NCBI GenBank assembly: GCA_036874045.1
Contig: CM072342.1
Span: forward strand, 3,742,501 to 3,806,500
DNA: 64,000 bases
Reading direction: 5' to 3'
From: Cymodocea nodosa
Taxonomy: Eukaryota; Streptophyta; Magnoliopsida; Alismatales; Cymodoceaceae
In this document: in pieces, positions 49,112 to 61,899 of the stretch
How the letters are laid out: the number at the start of each line of letters is the position of its first letter
How positions within the stretch are numbered: position 1 is the stretch's first letter
Made by a program: the position numbers and the translations under genes
Notes under the pieces: model-generated
What the model was told of the DNA's origin: nothing
The model's input: the letters and a program-made list of their open reading frames with translations, nothing else
The model's database searches: none

Positions 49112-51710
49112 TTAAAGAAGCAGCAGAACTGACCAAAGCAGCGCAAGCAGACCAAAAGTGGGAGGCTTTGATGATGAAGGTGTGGAGTTGGGGAGGGAAG
49201 GATAGTCATCTGGGGGTGGCATGACACAGTTATCTCCGTTGAAATACACGCGCCGTGGGAAAGCCCATCCCTTTCGAAAAGTGAAGGACCGGGAGTCCTT
49301 GTGGAGGAGTATCTCCGATTGTACATTCCCCATGGGACCAGCCACCAACAGAAGTTCATTGAAAAACTTGAGCCCCCACAGCATAGCAGTATCATCTGAA
49401 TACATATGCATAACACCAACAAGTACGGATCGATCAGTTGTACCACTAACTTAATTAGGCTTCGCCCCAGCGGACGATCGATGATACATATAGATAGCTT
49501 CACTTTATGTATATATATATATATAGAACTTACTAATTTGAGATCCATAAGGCGTCAAGGATTTGTAGTTGAAACTAAGCACTTGTGTGACGTCGTCGAA
49601 GTTGGGGTGCTGGAGAACCAAATTCCATCGCGTGTAGTTCCTCCGGTAGTTGAAATTAGTAATGGTGACCTTTACGCGCCAGTACTCCTCGTAGCTCCTT
49701 TTGATGTGCCAGTGCACTCTTATGGGACACATGTGGCTGGTGCACTGCACCAGAGGTGTGTACGAGCTTTTCCCCGCTCCTTCGACGGAGGCCTTCAGAT
49801 GAGGTGAATCGCCCCTGCAAATAATGAATGAACACCCCACCGACCGGCGCCGTTAGCGTACGAGTGGTGGTATCCATCCATATATATATATATATATATA
49901 TATAGTACGTGGATATATGGATATATATCGATCGATCGATGGAATTACTCACTGGACGCAGCTCCCATGGGCGTTTGCATCGCCTGCACACCCGCACGCG
50001 CATCTTGGGCAGGTGACTATGGTGTCGTCGTAGAAGGACGAAAGAGCAACACAACAGGTGGGAGCCTCCTGAGCAAGGAATTGTGAGTACGTACATGTAG
50101 CATTCCATGTCACTGCAAAATTAATTAGGCGCGTAAATAAGTAACTTACAAATAAAAGAAACCGTTAGCAAATTCGTCTGCATAGGTAAAATTGTAGATA
50201 AGGTTGAATATTATACATGTGAATCGTTTCATTCATCTATTAATTTTAAATTAGAATTTTAACGCATACAAACAAGTATATATCTTAACACATACTCATG
50301 GCCTGGGTGGTTCTCCTCCCATCCTCCGAGATGAATTTGGTTGGCTTCCCAACGTCGCCATCTCCACATGTATAGCCTGGCCCTGGCGTCTTGAGAGTGA
50401 AGTTCTTGGGCGGAACGACCGTCGTATTCGTAGCTCCGGACGAGCCGACTTTGATACTGAAAGCGGCAGCCGCGTATTCTGGGTCCTGCGCCCATGAGCT
50501 GATCACACCTCCCCTGCAGCAATTGGGGAACTGCTGTTCAGGTGGAGCTGAAGGAAGTAGATCCACAATGGTGGGTGTCTTCATGCAGCAGTGGGGAAGA
50601 CCCTGTTGGAATCTTGAGCAATCACCCTGCTCGGCTGCCTGCGCCCCCCTCATGGACCATATCACCTCCTTCTCCCCCCACGACCAACCAAGTGACCATC
50701 CGGGAGCTTCGATCTGTCGGTATTGCTGAAAGTTGTAGATTGTGACTACAGCCTGCACAAGGAAGATGGTGATCGATCTTAGTTCGATTAACATTGATTC
50801 TGATACAGCCCACCATATATATATATATATGTGTGTGTATCACTTCCAATTAAGCCCAGAAATGAAAAGTACTGCAGGTAGGAATTAAATGGCTGCAGAG
50901 TTATCATCAGAGTTTCTAAATCCAAACAAAAACATTACGACTTAACAGAATTAAGCACACGATCTACAGGTCTTTTGTTCTCTAATAAATGGTGGTTAAT
51001 TTCAACCAAAAAAAAAGGCCAGGATTCCATTAATGTTCAGCATTGGAAGCAACACCACAGCTTAGTCATGCAATTCACATGTGGAGGATAGAACACGGCC
51101 TATCTAGATTCTTAGGACGATTTCATTAATTGGCATTCATTAACGAGCTAGTATTCATTCGTCAGCAGAGATACTTACAATGTAACCATCTTTTGTCCAG
51201 GTCATTACATCCCATTTTATCGTTATGTTTCCATTAGGATCCAGCTGATCGTAAGCTTCTGCAATACATTAATTAACAGTAAGAACTGAAGCAAGGAAAA
51301 CACAAACGCAAGTAAAATTACAGGCACTATTGCATGGTTTTCTGATAAATCAATTCTTTTAGAAAAAGGTTAATTGTGATCAAACCAAACACCGTCTAAG
51401 AATCAATCATCCTCGCAAGTCAAAAGGAACAACAAGTACCACAATTTCACAGTAATTAATCCAACGACGACGCTAGTACATGGAACTTCCCCATCCATCT
51501 CCCTGAATCCAAGCAACGAGGAACCAGGAGAACGGCGGGGGAACCCATCAACCAAACAGAAAAGACCAGAATCGTTCCTGCTAGCTAGAGAAGGTGCGTG
51601 GTTCGGTGAAAGAAAAGCTCAACGGCGGGCGGCAGACCTGCTGGTGCCGAGTTGGAGCAGAAGAGCGTGAAAACCACCAGAAAGGCGGTGAAACCGGCAA
51701 GCTTCCACAT
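49112..51710 (-). CDS. COBL: COBRA-like GPI-anchored wall protein
   Basis: An extracellular glycoprotein held on the plasma membrane by a GPI anchor and needed for cellulose deposition and oriented growth. Minus-strand exons: 51710-51638, 51258-51179, 50752-50296, 50112-49953, 49814-49534 and 49395-49112, all phases consistent, giving 444 residues. Residues 1-24 are a signal peptide. EAYDQLDPNGNITIKWDV opens the conserved N-terminal region with its carbohydrate-binding-like fold. The cysteine-rich CCVALSSFYDDTIVTCPRC centre matches the family CCVS domain, and PNCCRGG, NDTAMLWG and FRKGWAFPRRVYFNGDNC are hallmarks. The C-terminus is Ser-rich, then hydrophobic (FGLLALLWSVLLLL), as expected for GPI addition. 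It belongs to the short COBRA class without the long N-terminal extension. An upstream in-frame extension lacks an ATG. Confidence 0.94.
49882..49940. repeat. TA and ATCG microsatellites in COBRA-like intron 4
   Basis: A TA run (about 49880-49903) followed within 40 bases by ATCG repeats (about 49928-49940), visible directly. Confidence 0.85.
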
Positions 51711-51719
51711 GCTGTATGA

Positions 51720-52033
51720 CGATCTGAAGCTCACATCCAGTACCGTAGAATGAAAGGCCTGGTTAGAACCTCTCAAATCCACGCGCAGCCAAAATGGTGG
51801 TGGAGAGCACGGAGGAGGGAGGGGCTGACCTTTTTTTTTTTTGCAAACGAGAGGGAAAAATACAAAGTCAAATGGAAGTACACAGAAAACACCACCATTT
51901 TCTTCAGTTTTCTCAAATTTTCCTTATTTGACAAGGAAATCACAGCCACTTCTAACATGTTATTGCCGTAATTGAAATTACTACTTCTAATGTCAAAAAG
52001 AAGGAGAAGAAAATCACAACCACAACGCATCGG

Positions 52034-52090
<57 letters not shown>

Positions 52091-52440
52091 TATTTTTTTT
52101 CAAAATAAGGTTTGTGAATAATTTTGATATTCCTTTTTATTTGGGCCGCTATTTTCCTGTGGGCTGGAAAAATCGAAGTCGTTGCATGCACGACGCAGAC
52201 CGAAGGAATGCATGCATGATAACGAACGTAATCAACGGCATTTACAACCTCATTGTTTCCGTTAAACTTATGTATATCTGCATCCGCAAGGGTAAAATCC
52301 CACTCATGATGAAGATAATGATAACGATAATAATAATAATAAGGTGGAAAATATGTAGTTTAGACGGTACAAAATCCTACCGACGAAGAATCACTTGGAC
52401 TTTACGTCTTTATTTACAAAAGAGAAAAAAAAAGAAGAAG
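51720..52440. other. COBRA-like promoter and spacer
   Basis: Contains a T/A homopolymer tract (51832-51842) and the compound CT/AT microsatellite. The COBRA-like promoter (minus strand) and the phosphogluconolactonase 3' untranslated region share this interval. Confidence 0.45.
52037..52091 (+). repeat. (CT)n(AT)n compound microsatellite
   Basis: About 17 CT units followed directly by about 10 AT units. Confidence 0.95.
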
Positions 52441-55336
52441 TTAAATTACGTTGACAACGTTAAGCTTGGAGGCAGCAGCCCCGTCCAAGAACCAAACCAG
52501 TTTCCCATGGGTGGGCTGCACCAGTCGTGCCGGCAGCATCGTTTCCTCGACGATGTCGTCTATTGCAAGGTGCACGGCATCGGCCTTCGCTTCGCCGGTG
52601 ACCACCACGGCCACATTGGACGCGGAGTTTATCACGGGCAGGGTGAAGGTTATCCTCTCGGGCGGCGGGCTTGGAGAGTCGGTGAGGTGTGTCACCCAGT
52701 CGCCGCTCGGTTCAAGAGCAGGATGGTTCGGGAACAGAGAGGCGATATGCCCGTCAGCGCCCATCCCAAGAAGGATCAGATCAAACATGGGGCAGTCACT
52801 GCTCTCCAAAACATCAACCATGCGGGTCCGCACCGCTTGACGGAGGACGAATTCGTACTCTGTTGCAGCATCTTTTGCAGGTAGGCTGTCATTGATGGAA
52901 TGCAAATGGCTAGAAAGCACTGGTACCTGCTTGTGCCATTCAAATACGTGAGAATTCCGGAAACAGCATAGATCAATATTAATGAAGAGATGCACATCGT
53001 CTGAATTGATATTGTGTGTTCTTACAACTGTGTTGAAACAGTACCGGCTAATTATTCACCCAACCACCAGAATCCATCTCTTTCCCCACCCAGCACCTAG
53101 CACTGCACCTCTAACCTCTCCTACCAGCACAATCCAAGATAGATGCCTTTTCTGGATAAGGAATTATTTATAATGGTTGCATCAATGACAAGACACCTCT
53201 TGCGCGATTGACAAGGACATTTTCTATCATTAAGTGAGCGAGGAAAAAGTCTTTCGTAATCTGCCAAGTCTACTATATCATTGCATATTCTAAAGACCCC
53301 AGCAGAGGCATTTACTCTACTGTTAAAATAACCGAATGACGTTTGAGAACGTTCACAAATTTGACTCAATGATGGTTCCAAATCGATGTTAGAAGACCAA
53401 TTAGTGGAGGAAAACATATCGGCAAACTCAATCAAAGGATGCCAATTGAAGTTGAAGTTGCCGATCTATGGTAACTTCACGTAAGAAAGTTGAATCGAAA
53501 TGAGAGTTGGATGGACTATTTGATATATTAGTGCCCAAGAAATGGGTCTTAAGTAGGATATAGGGATGTTTCCAACATTTCCTTGGTTCTCTGCTGGCTC
53601 TATCTTGTCAAGTATTGATTGGTCTTCTTTCCCTTTTGCTTCCCCCATATATAGCCAGGCCACAGCAACAACATTTAACGGTCCACGCCAAGGTGGATAT
53701 TCCAAGAATCGTTAATGCCAACTTCCTTCTGCTTTCGTAAAGGGGATTGGTAGGAAGATTAATCACTTGTCTAGAAAGTTGCTAGCAGAGGAAAACCACT
53801 TGTTAATGTCCAATTCATTAGAATGCAAATAAGAAGTCTCAATCCTACGACTACAAAGCATCATTCTCTAGTGTGTTTGGAATGCTCAAAGGTTTCACAT
53901 GATATTAATTAAGAACCACTACCAGCATCACCTCATCTTCAATCATAATTATCACCCAATCTACTGTAAAAAAAATAGACAACAAAGACTAAGATCCCAA
54001 TTCTAAATAAGCATCTATTGCATTGATTATGCAAGACATCTTGAAGGTAATCTCACTCATAGTCATAGGATAGTTGGTAAGATACCTCTAGAGGTTCACA
54101 GCAGCTCCATCGGTCATAGGGTACCCTCAAATGTAAATTTCTCCTCTGGAGCACATCCTTCAATATCTATTTTGTATCTCCACTTGATCTTTTGTTTTGG
54201 AGTCATGAACCCAAGTTGGATGTTGTACTTGTCATATTTTTGTTTTAAGTTGCTCAAATAAATGACCTTAAACCATGGATTGTTACCGATAATCAATACG
54301 AGTGGTCTACCAAAATGGCACATGCCTCTTATGTAAATTTTACTTAATTGGCCTTCTCCCTTCTTGGTACAAGTCGATCGAGACCTTACTCTAAATCCAG
54401 GAATTCAACTTCAATTTGTGTCAAATTTCAGTAAGTTGAAAATTTGATGTAGTGGTAAAATTTCAACATGAGTCATGTCAATGTCTCTTACATTGCCATT
54501 CCTCGAAGATAACAATGGTATTGAAAATCCATTTGAACATCATTTCCAAAATGCTTAGTTAGGGCGTTCCTCTTTTTTATAATGCTAAGAATGAGAAACC
54601 TCAACTACAACGGCTAGAGGAATTCAGGACCTAGACATGTTCCAACTGCCTCTTCCCTCTTCTTGATTCTCTACGTCCTATCCTCTTTGCAAAAAGTAAT
54701 TTCAATAATAGTTTGCAAGGAGCAATAATTTTCAATATCTGGAAGAAGAATGCAACTTTTCAATATCAGGAGGCAACTATTCAGCACAAACAAGGTGAAA
54801 AACATCCAGACAGACAAGTCCAAATTGTTTGCCAATATCAGTGATATTATAGATATTAGATTCTAATACCTCTTCATTTACTAGATGATATTTAACTATG
54901 GGAAAACAAAAACAACAAGAAAAAACAAACGTGGTAATAATACGTACCTTTGAAATAAATCCTTCTTTAGCAAGCTTATAATTACTATCAGCATGATTCT
55001 TTGACACTATGCGTTCATCTACCCAAAAGATAAACCATTTTGTCCAATCAACTGTTTTAATATATGGAGCTTCACAAAGTTTCCTGCTTCAACATAACAG
55101 TTAAGCTCAAAAGCATACAAGCAGTTTAATTTGTGAGATGGAAGAATGGAACTGGAAACATACCCCATCAAGCTGATAAGAGACCCACCAGATAAGGCAA
55201 TAGAAAAATATCCCCTCTCCTTTACAGATGCATCTGATAATTGAGTAACATACTCTGCCAAATCAATTGAAAGATCAACCAAACTTTCGTAAGCTTTTAC
55301 TTCCCCTCTATTCTTGGTGCGAGCAGAAAGTGCCAT
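52441..55336 (-). CDS. PGL1: 6-phosphogluconolactonase, cytosolic
   Basis: Hydrolyses 6-phosphogluconolactone to 6-phosphogluconate, second step of the oxidative pentose phosphate pathway. Minus-strand exons: 55336-55164, 55083-54948 and 52926-52441, giving 264 residues, the usual length. Motifs in order: [34 protein letters not shown] (substrate-binding DER segment) and [23 protein letters not shown], followed by [13 protein letters not shown]. There is no N-terminal extension, so a cytosolic form is likely. An acceptor (TTTCAG at 55344) directly before the start indicates a leader intron; the first leader exon may lie in the GC-richer stretch near 59.0-59.3 kb, but I could not fix its donor. 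Intron 2 (2.0 kb) holds unclassified repeat-like sequence. Confidence 0.93.
52927..54947 (-). other. Intron 2 of the 6-phosphogluconolactonase gene with unassigned frames
   Basis: Two minus-strand open stretches (53121-53435, 104 codons; 54114-54323, 69 codons) read like decayed protein-coding DNA, for example [19 protein letters not shown] and [17 protein letters not shown] text. I cannot name a family. An old transposon remnant is the simplest reading. Confidence 0.35.
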
Positions 55337-55344
55337 TTTTCTTC

Positions 55345-57250
55345 TGAAACATCAGGGACAAGTAATTATCAGAAACAAAATAGGCTATATTCAATTGACA
55401 ACTTAGGAATACATAAGTGATATCGTATTAAACATTTACATATATCAACCTTAATTTAGAAGATGTTCCATAACAAACATGATGGAATAATATAATTTAT
55501 ATTGTAAGACTAATTCATGGATTTACTAACAGATAGAATCATTAAAAAAACTGATTCTGGTATAAAGAAATGATGTGAAAGAACTGTTAAACTCAATTAT
55601 GCCCATGCATATCTGTATCTCAACTTCTGAGGTCCTCAGCTGGTCCTGCTTGACAGATTTAGTCTGATTCGATTTGCACATGCCATGTGGTGGCATCAAC
55701 TTCATTGTCTCCTTGATCCATAAGGAATGTGGACAGTAATTATTTTGCTGCAAAATGTATTAAGTGGGCCTATCTTAAATAAAACTTGTGTGGATTAGTA
55801 CAGTGTTTTTTCTGGTGATGGCTTTACAGAGGGTACATATCTTTCTTGTGAAGAGCTATCTTGTTTGTCTACATTCTCCTCAATGACTAAGGATTTGAAT
55901 ATTAAAAATAAAATCTAAATTTAGACAATAGCCACACCCAAATCAACAGCCTTTTTCAATATGTAGAAGTGGTAATCTCTAACACAACACATCAATCCAA
56001 ACAGGATGCAACCCTATTAATTAACTGATTAAAAATTGAATTCCTATCTAACATTTCTTTAACTAATTAATAATACAGAAATGTTAATTAAAATGGTCAT
56101 GAAATGTTACCCCAATTGCCACAAAAAGGAAATGTGTCCAGCCCAAACTCAAGATGCATGATGTTTTAATATATAAATATATAAACTATTATTTCTGTGT
56201 AAATTAGTTTCTGTAAATTTTAATAGATTATTATTATTAATTAATAACATCATTTTTTCAAATTATGGCCATTTACATGAATATAATTTTAACACAGATA
56301 TAACCTACTTTGAAACAAACCTAAATCTAACAATTCAAACTACCACCCCTAAAATCGACAAGGATAAACATAAGCATCTTGTTCAAAGGGTGATGTCAAA
56401 TCAGGAAGATAAAAAATTATGTATTACAGAAAAAAGATCTAGATGAGAAATAATGTCAAATAAAGAAATTAGTAATCAAGTCAAGAATGATTAAAAACAA
56501 TGATGAAGTCAAATAATGACAATCTACGATTTCTAACAATTAAAAACAGAGAACGCATTTCCTAATAACTAACGTATTCATTCTCTCTATATGTTGGCAC
56601 ACAACTTTCAGCGTATAAGAACCAAAAAGAGAGAAATAAGAGATGTAAACGAGTCATCCATATACCTGAACTATGAGGCCAGTTGTTCCTATAATTTTTC
56701 AACATATTATTATGTAGCTTGTTGAAATTATGACCATTTATATAGAAAATTATGTAGTTTGGTGAATTGCATTTATTCCCTTTTATAGTCCAATCCAAAC
56801 ACTCATCTCATTCCATCTGACATGCATAATCCAAAAAACTCCATTACCATGAGCTCATTTTGACAATAGTTTTTTTTTAAAAAAAAAATTGGGTCCATAT
56901 GACATTGAAGAGTTACCATTCATCTAGCAATTCAACAAATAATCCCAATCCATTAATTTCGCAAACAAATGGACCCCATATTTTAGTACATTTCTTTAAT
57001 GCTAAATATGTAAGAATTGATTTGAAATCTACTAAAATTATGTTGGATCAAGTAGTAATTGTGTTGAATCATGGTGGAACAAAGTTGCATTCATAAACAT
57101 GAATGATATGAATATCTCAAGATAGTTCACACAAAATTCTAAATTTTGTTCTATTTTCGTGTTGGATCAGGTAATTATCATATTACAATGTCATGCCAAG
57201 AATTGCCACTCAGAAAAACATGCAATTTTTTCCACTACCAAAAAGGATAA
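55345..57250. other. AT-rich region upstream of the 6-phosphogluconolactonase start
   Basis: Probably part of its leader intron. No exon or named element recognised. Confidence 0.35.
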
Positions 57251-57284
57251 ACTACAATCTCCTCCAAACTCTTTAACATCTTGA

Positions 57285-58310
57285 AAGCAACCTACCAAAC
57301 AGAAAAGTGGTATGAAATGGGCCTAGAAATCACCCCAAAAGCTAGCTTATTAGGGGAGAGAACGTTCTTATCAACCTATACAAGTTTTCAATGTAGCCAA
57401 TGCAGAGCTACATTTGACCACCACAAGACCATGGTCACCAGGTATATGGAACAGAGCGAAATGTGGAGTAGATACTAAAACAAAAATCATCTGCTAATAA
57501 ATTATATGGAATGATAAGTGTAGCTTTAGTTGGAACATTATTATGGAACAAAAAATGAAATTGTGAAACCAAAACAAATCTAGGAATTGAAAACAACTTT
57601 GATATGACTTCTGTACAAATTCTTTACAAGAAGAATGGTGAAACTACGGAGCCATGAATTTGGAGCTACAAGTGGTCTCTGATTCTATATTCTGCCACTA
57701 CAAAAGAAGAAGAACAATGAGATGAAGGGATGGATTTATTGAAGGCGAGAAAAGAAGGAACATTATAAGCATATGTGACTTGGTGGGTTCAAATTAATGG
57801 GTTTGGAGAGGCACCAAGGGGGCACTGTGTGTGTTTCATGGGCTTGAACATCATTCTCAAGGACTTCCAATGTGTAGAAGAATGAGAATAATCAGAAAAG
57901 TCATAGCACGAAGGGAAAATAGAAAACCAATATTCAAGGCATTGGGTTTGTGGAAAGGGGAAGGAGGAACTGGTATGCCACTTTGTTGATGTTGGTACGC
58001 ATTCCTCAAAATACCAATACGAAGGTTTGAAAATGAAGGATGAATACCCATTCCCATTTTCATACATCGTAGCACAGGATTACATTGAATGGTAAATAAC
58101 AAATATCCAATATGCTTCCAATCTTGAATGGTTCACTCCCTTAGAGATCCAAATAGAATCGTGGGTCTATTCTAATACCACTTGATAAAGGCCTAAGAGA
58201 ATTCTCAAAAGTCAGCTTCTCTATTGAGAGAGAGAACCTATGTCCATACCAACCCACACAAGTTTTCAATATAACCAATGTGAGACTACATTTGGTGCTC
58301 CAAAAGACTA
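57285..58310. mobile_element. Pair of LTR-like repeats (retroelement fossil)
   Basis: Two related blocks in direct orientation, about 57291-57425 and 58165-58310, share GGCCTA, CAAAAG, AGAGAAC, ACAAGTTTTCAAT, AACCAATG/AGCCAATG and ACTACATTTG-like words. The spacing (about 0.9 kb) would suit the two LTR pieces of a small non-autonomous LTR element (TRIM-like) or two separate solo fragments. No coding part is recognisable. It is diverged and old; ends are approximate. Confidence 0.45.
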
Positions 58311-60035
58311 CATAATATGGTACACAACACAGTATTCCTATGCAGACAGAGAATTTTGTGCAGAAAATTTCTAATGTTAGAAAATGCAAGGAAGACATTC
58401 TAAAAACAGCCGAAGGTGCAAGGAAACTCCTAAGGAAAAGGAGTGACCCAAATCTCAAAAATCAAAGCCGCAGAGAAAATGTAACCTGAAAAAGAGAGAA
58501 GTTGAATCCGGTAACACCAAAAGATACCATGCACTTCAGACCAGCAGAGTAGTGTCCGCTTCTGAACGAGACCAAGACACCAAACAAGAGAAGTTTTTCC
58601 AATTCGAGACGTCCCAAAAATTAAATCAGAGGAAGAGATCGGTGGGATCCTAAGCCCCGAAGAACAAAATTTCTATCCGAAGAGAACAAACTAAATCGAA
58701 TTGTGCCAAAGCAAACCAACATCTAAATTGACGAAACATCAGAAAATCTGCAATTTTTCACTAACGAGATCAAAAAAGTTAACACGATGGAATTTTTGAA
58801 AAGTTCGTGGAAAGGGAACGACATGCGCAAGAACTGCCGAGAAACCATGCGTTAAAACAAGTGAAAGACTCGTGCCAAGCTAGAGCAACCCATGCAAGAA
58901 CGATTCCAACAGAAACCCAATTCCACGATCCCAAAACCTGCGGACCAAGCATTCATCCAATTCACCCTCCCCACATCACGAGCAGTCGAAACCAAAACCA
59001 ACCCACGATTCTCGTTATTGCGACAAGAAAAGGCAAAGTTGGTAACTCAAAACCGGAACATGAAAACGGTTTTCCGAAATCTGATTCCAATCGGAAACCA
59101 GATCACTTCCTGCAACACCTGCATCAGGAAACGAAACGGAAAAGTCCAGTATGGCAGTAGCATGCATGTCAAGAAGAACACTTGTCTCACACTTTCTCCG
59201 CCGCAAACTTCCACCGGGTGGTTCGTACACTTCCTCTCCCAAGACTCCACCGATCAGAGACCTCCAAATCTCTATCTCTCTCCCCTCCAGGCCTCCTCCT
59301 TTAAACCTTGTACGCAAACGGGACTGTTCGTCGTTCCTTTTTTTTTTTTTTCTCGATAATTCAATTCACCAGCTGCTCCCTGTTGTCTGTCTTTGTCGTA
59401 ATCCACAAGCCTTTTTTTTTTATTGCTTGTTTTTTTTTTCTCTCTCTCTAAATTCTCTTCCCCATGCTTCTCACCTGAAGCAAACATAAATTAATCGTAA
59501 TACAAGTTAATACATAAAGAATCTTTTCATTTATTATTAATTAATTTTAAATTACAATTTTCATATGATATCAAAATAAGTTCACGCATATTTGATTATA
59601 AAATACCTGTACGTATAAAATAAGTGATAAATTTCTTTATTTACTATTGATTCATTTTATATTAAATTTTTTTCATTTTTAATTATTTTTATCATGCACA
59701 AACAATCATATCGTGAAAATAATATCACTTCCTCCTCCCAAAGATCACATCATGTAAACATACCACGATTAGACACGATCGTGTCATGTCGCTTTCATTC
59801 GAAAATTGACTTGAATTTATTTTGATGTCATTTTTCATAATCAATTCGGTCAATTTTCTGTAAAGAATCCTAATCATCATTTACGTCCCTTTCTTAATCA
59901 TTGATATCCTCCGTAATCATGTCGTCAATAAGGTGAAATCGCGCCACGGATCAATAATCAAACCAAATAAATAAATTGTCGCAAATTTAAGGATGCAGAC
60001 GAAGGTAAACTCAAAACGCGTAAATAAAATAATCT

Positions 60036-60037
<2 letters not shown>

Positions 60038-60078
<41 letters not shown>

Positions 60079-60095
60079 TGTGTGTGTGTGTGTGT
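60038..60095 (+). repeat. (AG)n(TG)n compound microsatellite
   Basis: About 19 AG units followed by about 9 TG units. Confidence 0.95.
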
Positions 60096-60336
60096 AATAT
60101 TGTAATGTCATGTGTGTGATGCAGACGAATGAAGAAGACTCATAACTAACGAAATTAGAAATTCAATCGTAAATGTAAGTTTAGAGATTCAGATTTATAT
60201 CAATCATATAATAATAATAATTCCACTGTTAAAATACACTTTTAAGTGTAAGTACCCTTCAATAGAGTTAGAAAAGCTTTTCTTGAAGGGCGTACAAGTT
60301 AATCGAGGTCTAAAGATTTGGGATAATCTGCCAGGG

Positions 60337-60396
60337 AGGGGGGGGAGGGGGGGGGAGAAGAAGAAGAAGAAGATGATGATGATGATGATGATGATG
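60337..60396 (+). repeat. G-run, (GAA)n and (GAT)n compound repeat
   Basis: Two interrupted G runs, then about five GAA/AAG units, then about nine GAT units, all contiguous. Confidence 0.9.
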
Positions 60397-61748
60397 ACTT
60401 CACTGGAAAATTCTAATCCTGTGAAAGCAAAATGCATCTGTCCAACGTTGTTGAATTCAAATTGGGAATGGAATATGCCTTATCAAGCAGATGTCACCAC
60501 CATGTTGGGGGAGAGAACCTAGATTTGTCATGGGTGGTGACAAAAGAGTAGAAATCCTTCGCTTGACACTCGTCTTCTTTTAGCTGATGAATTAGGTAGC
60601 CATACTTTGTTGATTGCCTAATTAAATGAGGTGAGTAGTAGGTGACTACAATCGTCTGGTTGAAGGCAATTGCCTCCCCACCACCCAAGCGACTTTCTTC
60701 AAACTTCGCCATCTTGGTTGTTCAATCTTCACCTTGACAACACTAGCAACCAACAACAAGATTAATAAATTCCTCGAAATTGACGAGTAATCTACAGATA
60801 TACCATTGGAATTTTAGCATACTAGTAACAATTAATAGGATTAAATTCCACCAAATCAAAACACAAAATTGTTGGGCAATTTACATACACGCCATTGAGG
60901 CTACCCTCCCATCAAGCCTTGATGAGAACAAGAGAGGCTTCGTGATTGTTGTTGAACAACGCTTGAAATCGAATCGTAACCAAAACAAAATCAACCGAAA
61001 TAATATATTTGTGACATCTTGATTACATTCCGAGCATTTAATGGTTTTATTCGGTTTCGATATACTTAAAACCAATTCATAATTTCATCCTTCGATTTCT
61101 GATTCCTAGCCAATTTGCCTAAATGAGACTATTGCAATCTCTCCATACACAACAAAAAATCCTATAGCTCACTCTATTGATCTTTGCCCTCTTTTGAAAT
61201 AAAAAATCATTGAAATTAGTTTGTTAACAGTTACAATAAACTTTTCTGGATAACGTTTACTCTGATGAGATGGTTTTGATCCCGTCAAAAGAAATAGCTC
61301 AACCAATCAATATGGTTTACTTTGAATCTCACTGCAGTCTGCAAAATTCACTTGAACACATAATAAGATGATACCTTTGTTTTTGAATATTCTCTTACCA
61401 GAATACATACAAAGATAACTTCATTACATATAAAAATTTAAAAATAACGAAAGATTACACACATGAACTGATGAAAAGACTCCTAATAGAACAAACAAAA
61501 AAACCGGATTCTCTGTTTTCCTCGTAGCAATGCTAAACTAAGAGGAAAATGTAGAACAATGTCTAGAATTCCAAAATGTACAACATTTACCTAACAAATG
61601 GAACAACCTTTCGAGAAAGCCATGAAGACTGTAAAAAGCTGAATGGCAAACCAATCCGTATAGCTGATTGTCGGTGAGTTGCTTACAGTGAAAAGAATGA
61701 ATAATGTGAAAATTCTTCCTGTGTTTGCCTGATATTTGTGCCTCAAAT

Positions 61749-61892
61749 TCACTTGCAAATGGGGTCATCTCCACCTCCATTGTCTCTGGCCAGTTCATCG
61801 CACTCGTCTAAAGATGTAGCAGAGACTAACTCTCCTCTGCTTCTATCACCGACTGTAGGTGCAGCTGCTCCACTGGCCTTACCTTTGTTCAT
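61749..61892 (-). CDS. Possible last coding exon of an unidentified minus-strand gene
   Basis: On the minus strand a good acceptor (TTTATGACAG) at 61893 opens a frame that begins MNKGKASGAAAPTVGDRSRG, continues SATSLDECDELARDNGGGDD and ends PICK-stop at 61749; it is 47 codons long with no stop before the end. Composition is coding-like (acidic, Gly/Ala-rich) and unlike the AT-rich surroundings. Upstream exons would lie to the right, possibly beyond the window, with the copia fossil in between. I do not recognise the protein; it may be chance. Confidence 0.4.
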   Translation of the reverse strand: MNKGKASGAAAPTVGDRSRGELVSATSLDECDELARDNGGGDDPICK

Positions 61893-61899
61893 CTGTCAT

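Larger units (their letters stand above)
58320..61740. other. Region between the LTR-like repeats and the right-hand gene
   Basis: A less AT-rich interval (58.8-59.3 kb) may be leader sequence of the 6-phosphogluconolactonase gene. The rest is AT-rich with microsatellites. Frames at 58807-59489 and 60494-60712 have no recognisable domains and are not called as genes. Confidence 0.35.

Noticed and set aside
52033-52884. 283-codon plus-strand frame opposite the 6-phosphogluconolactonase
   Set aside because: Begins in a CT/AT microsatellite and continues as the complement of its last exon.
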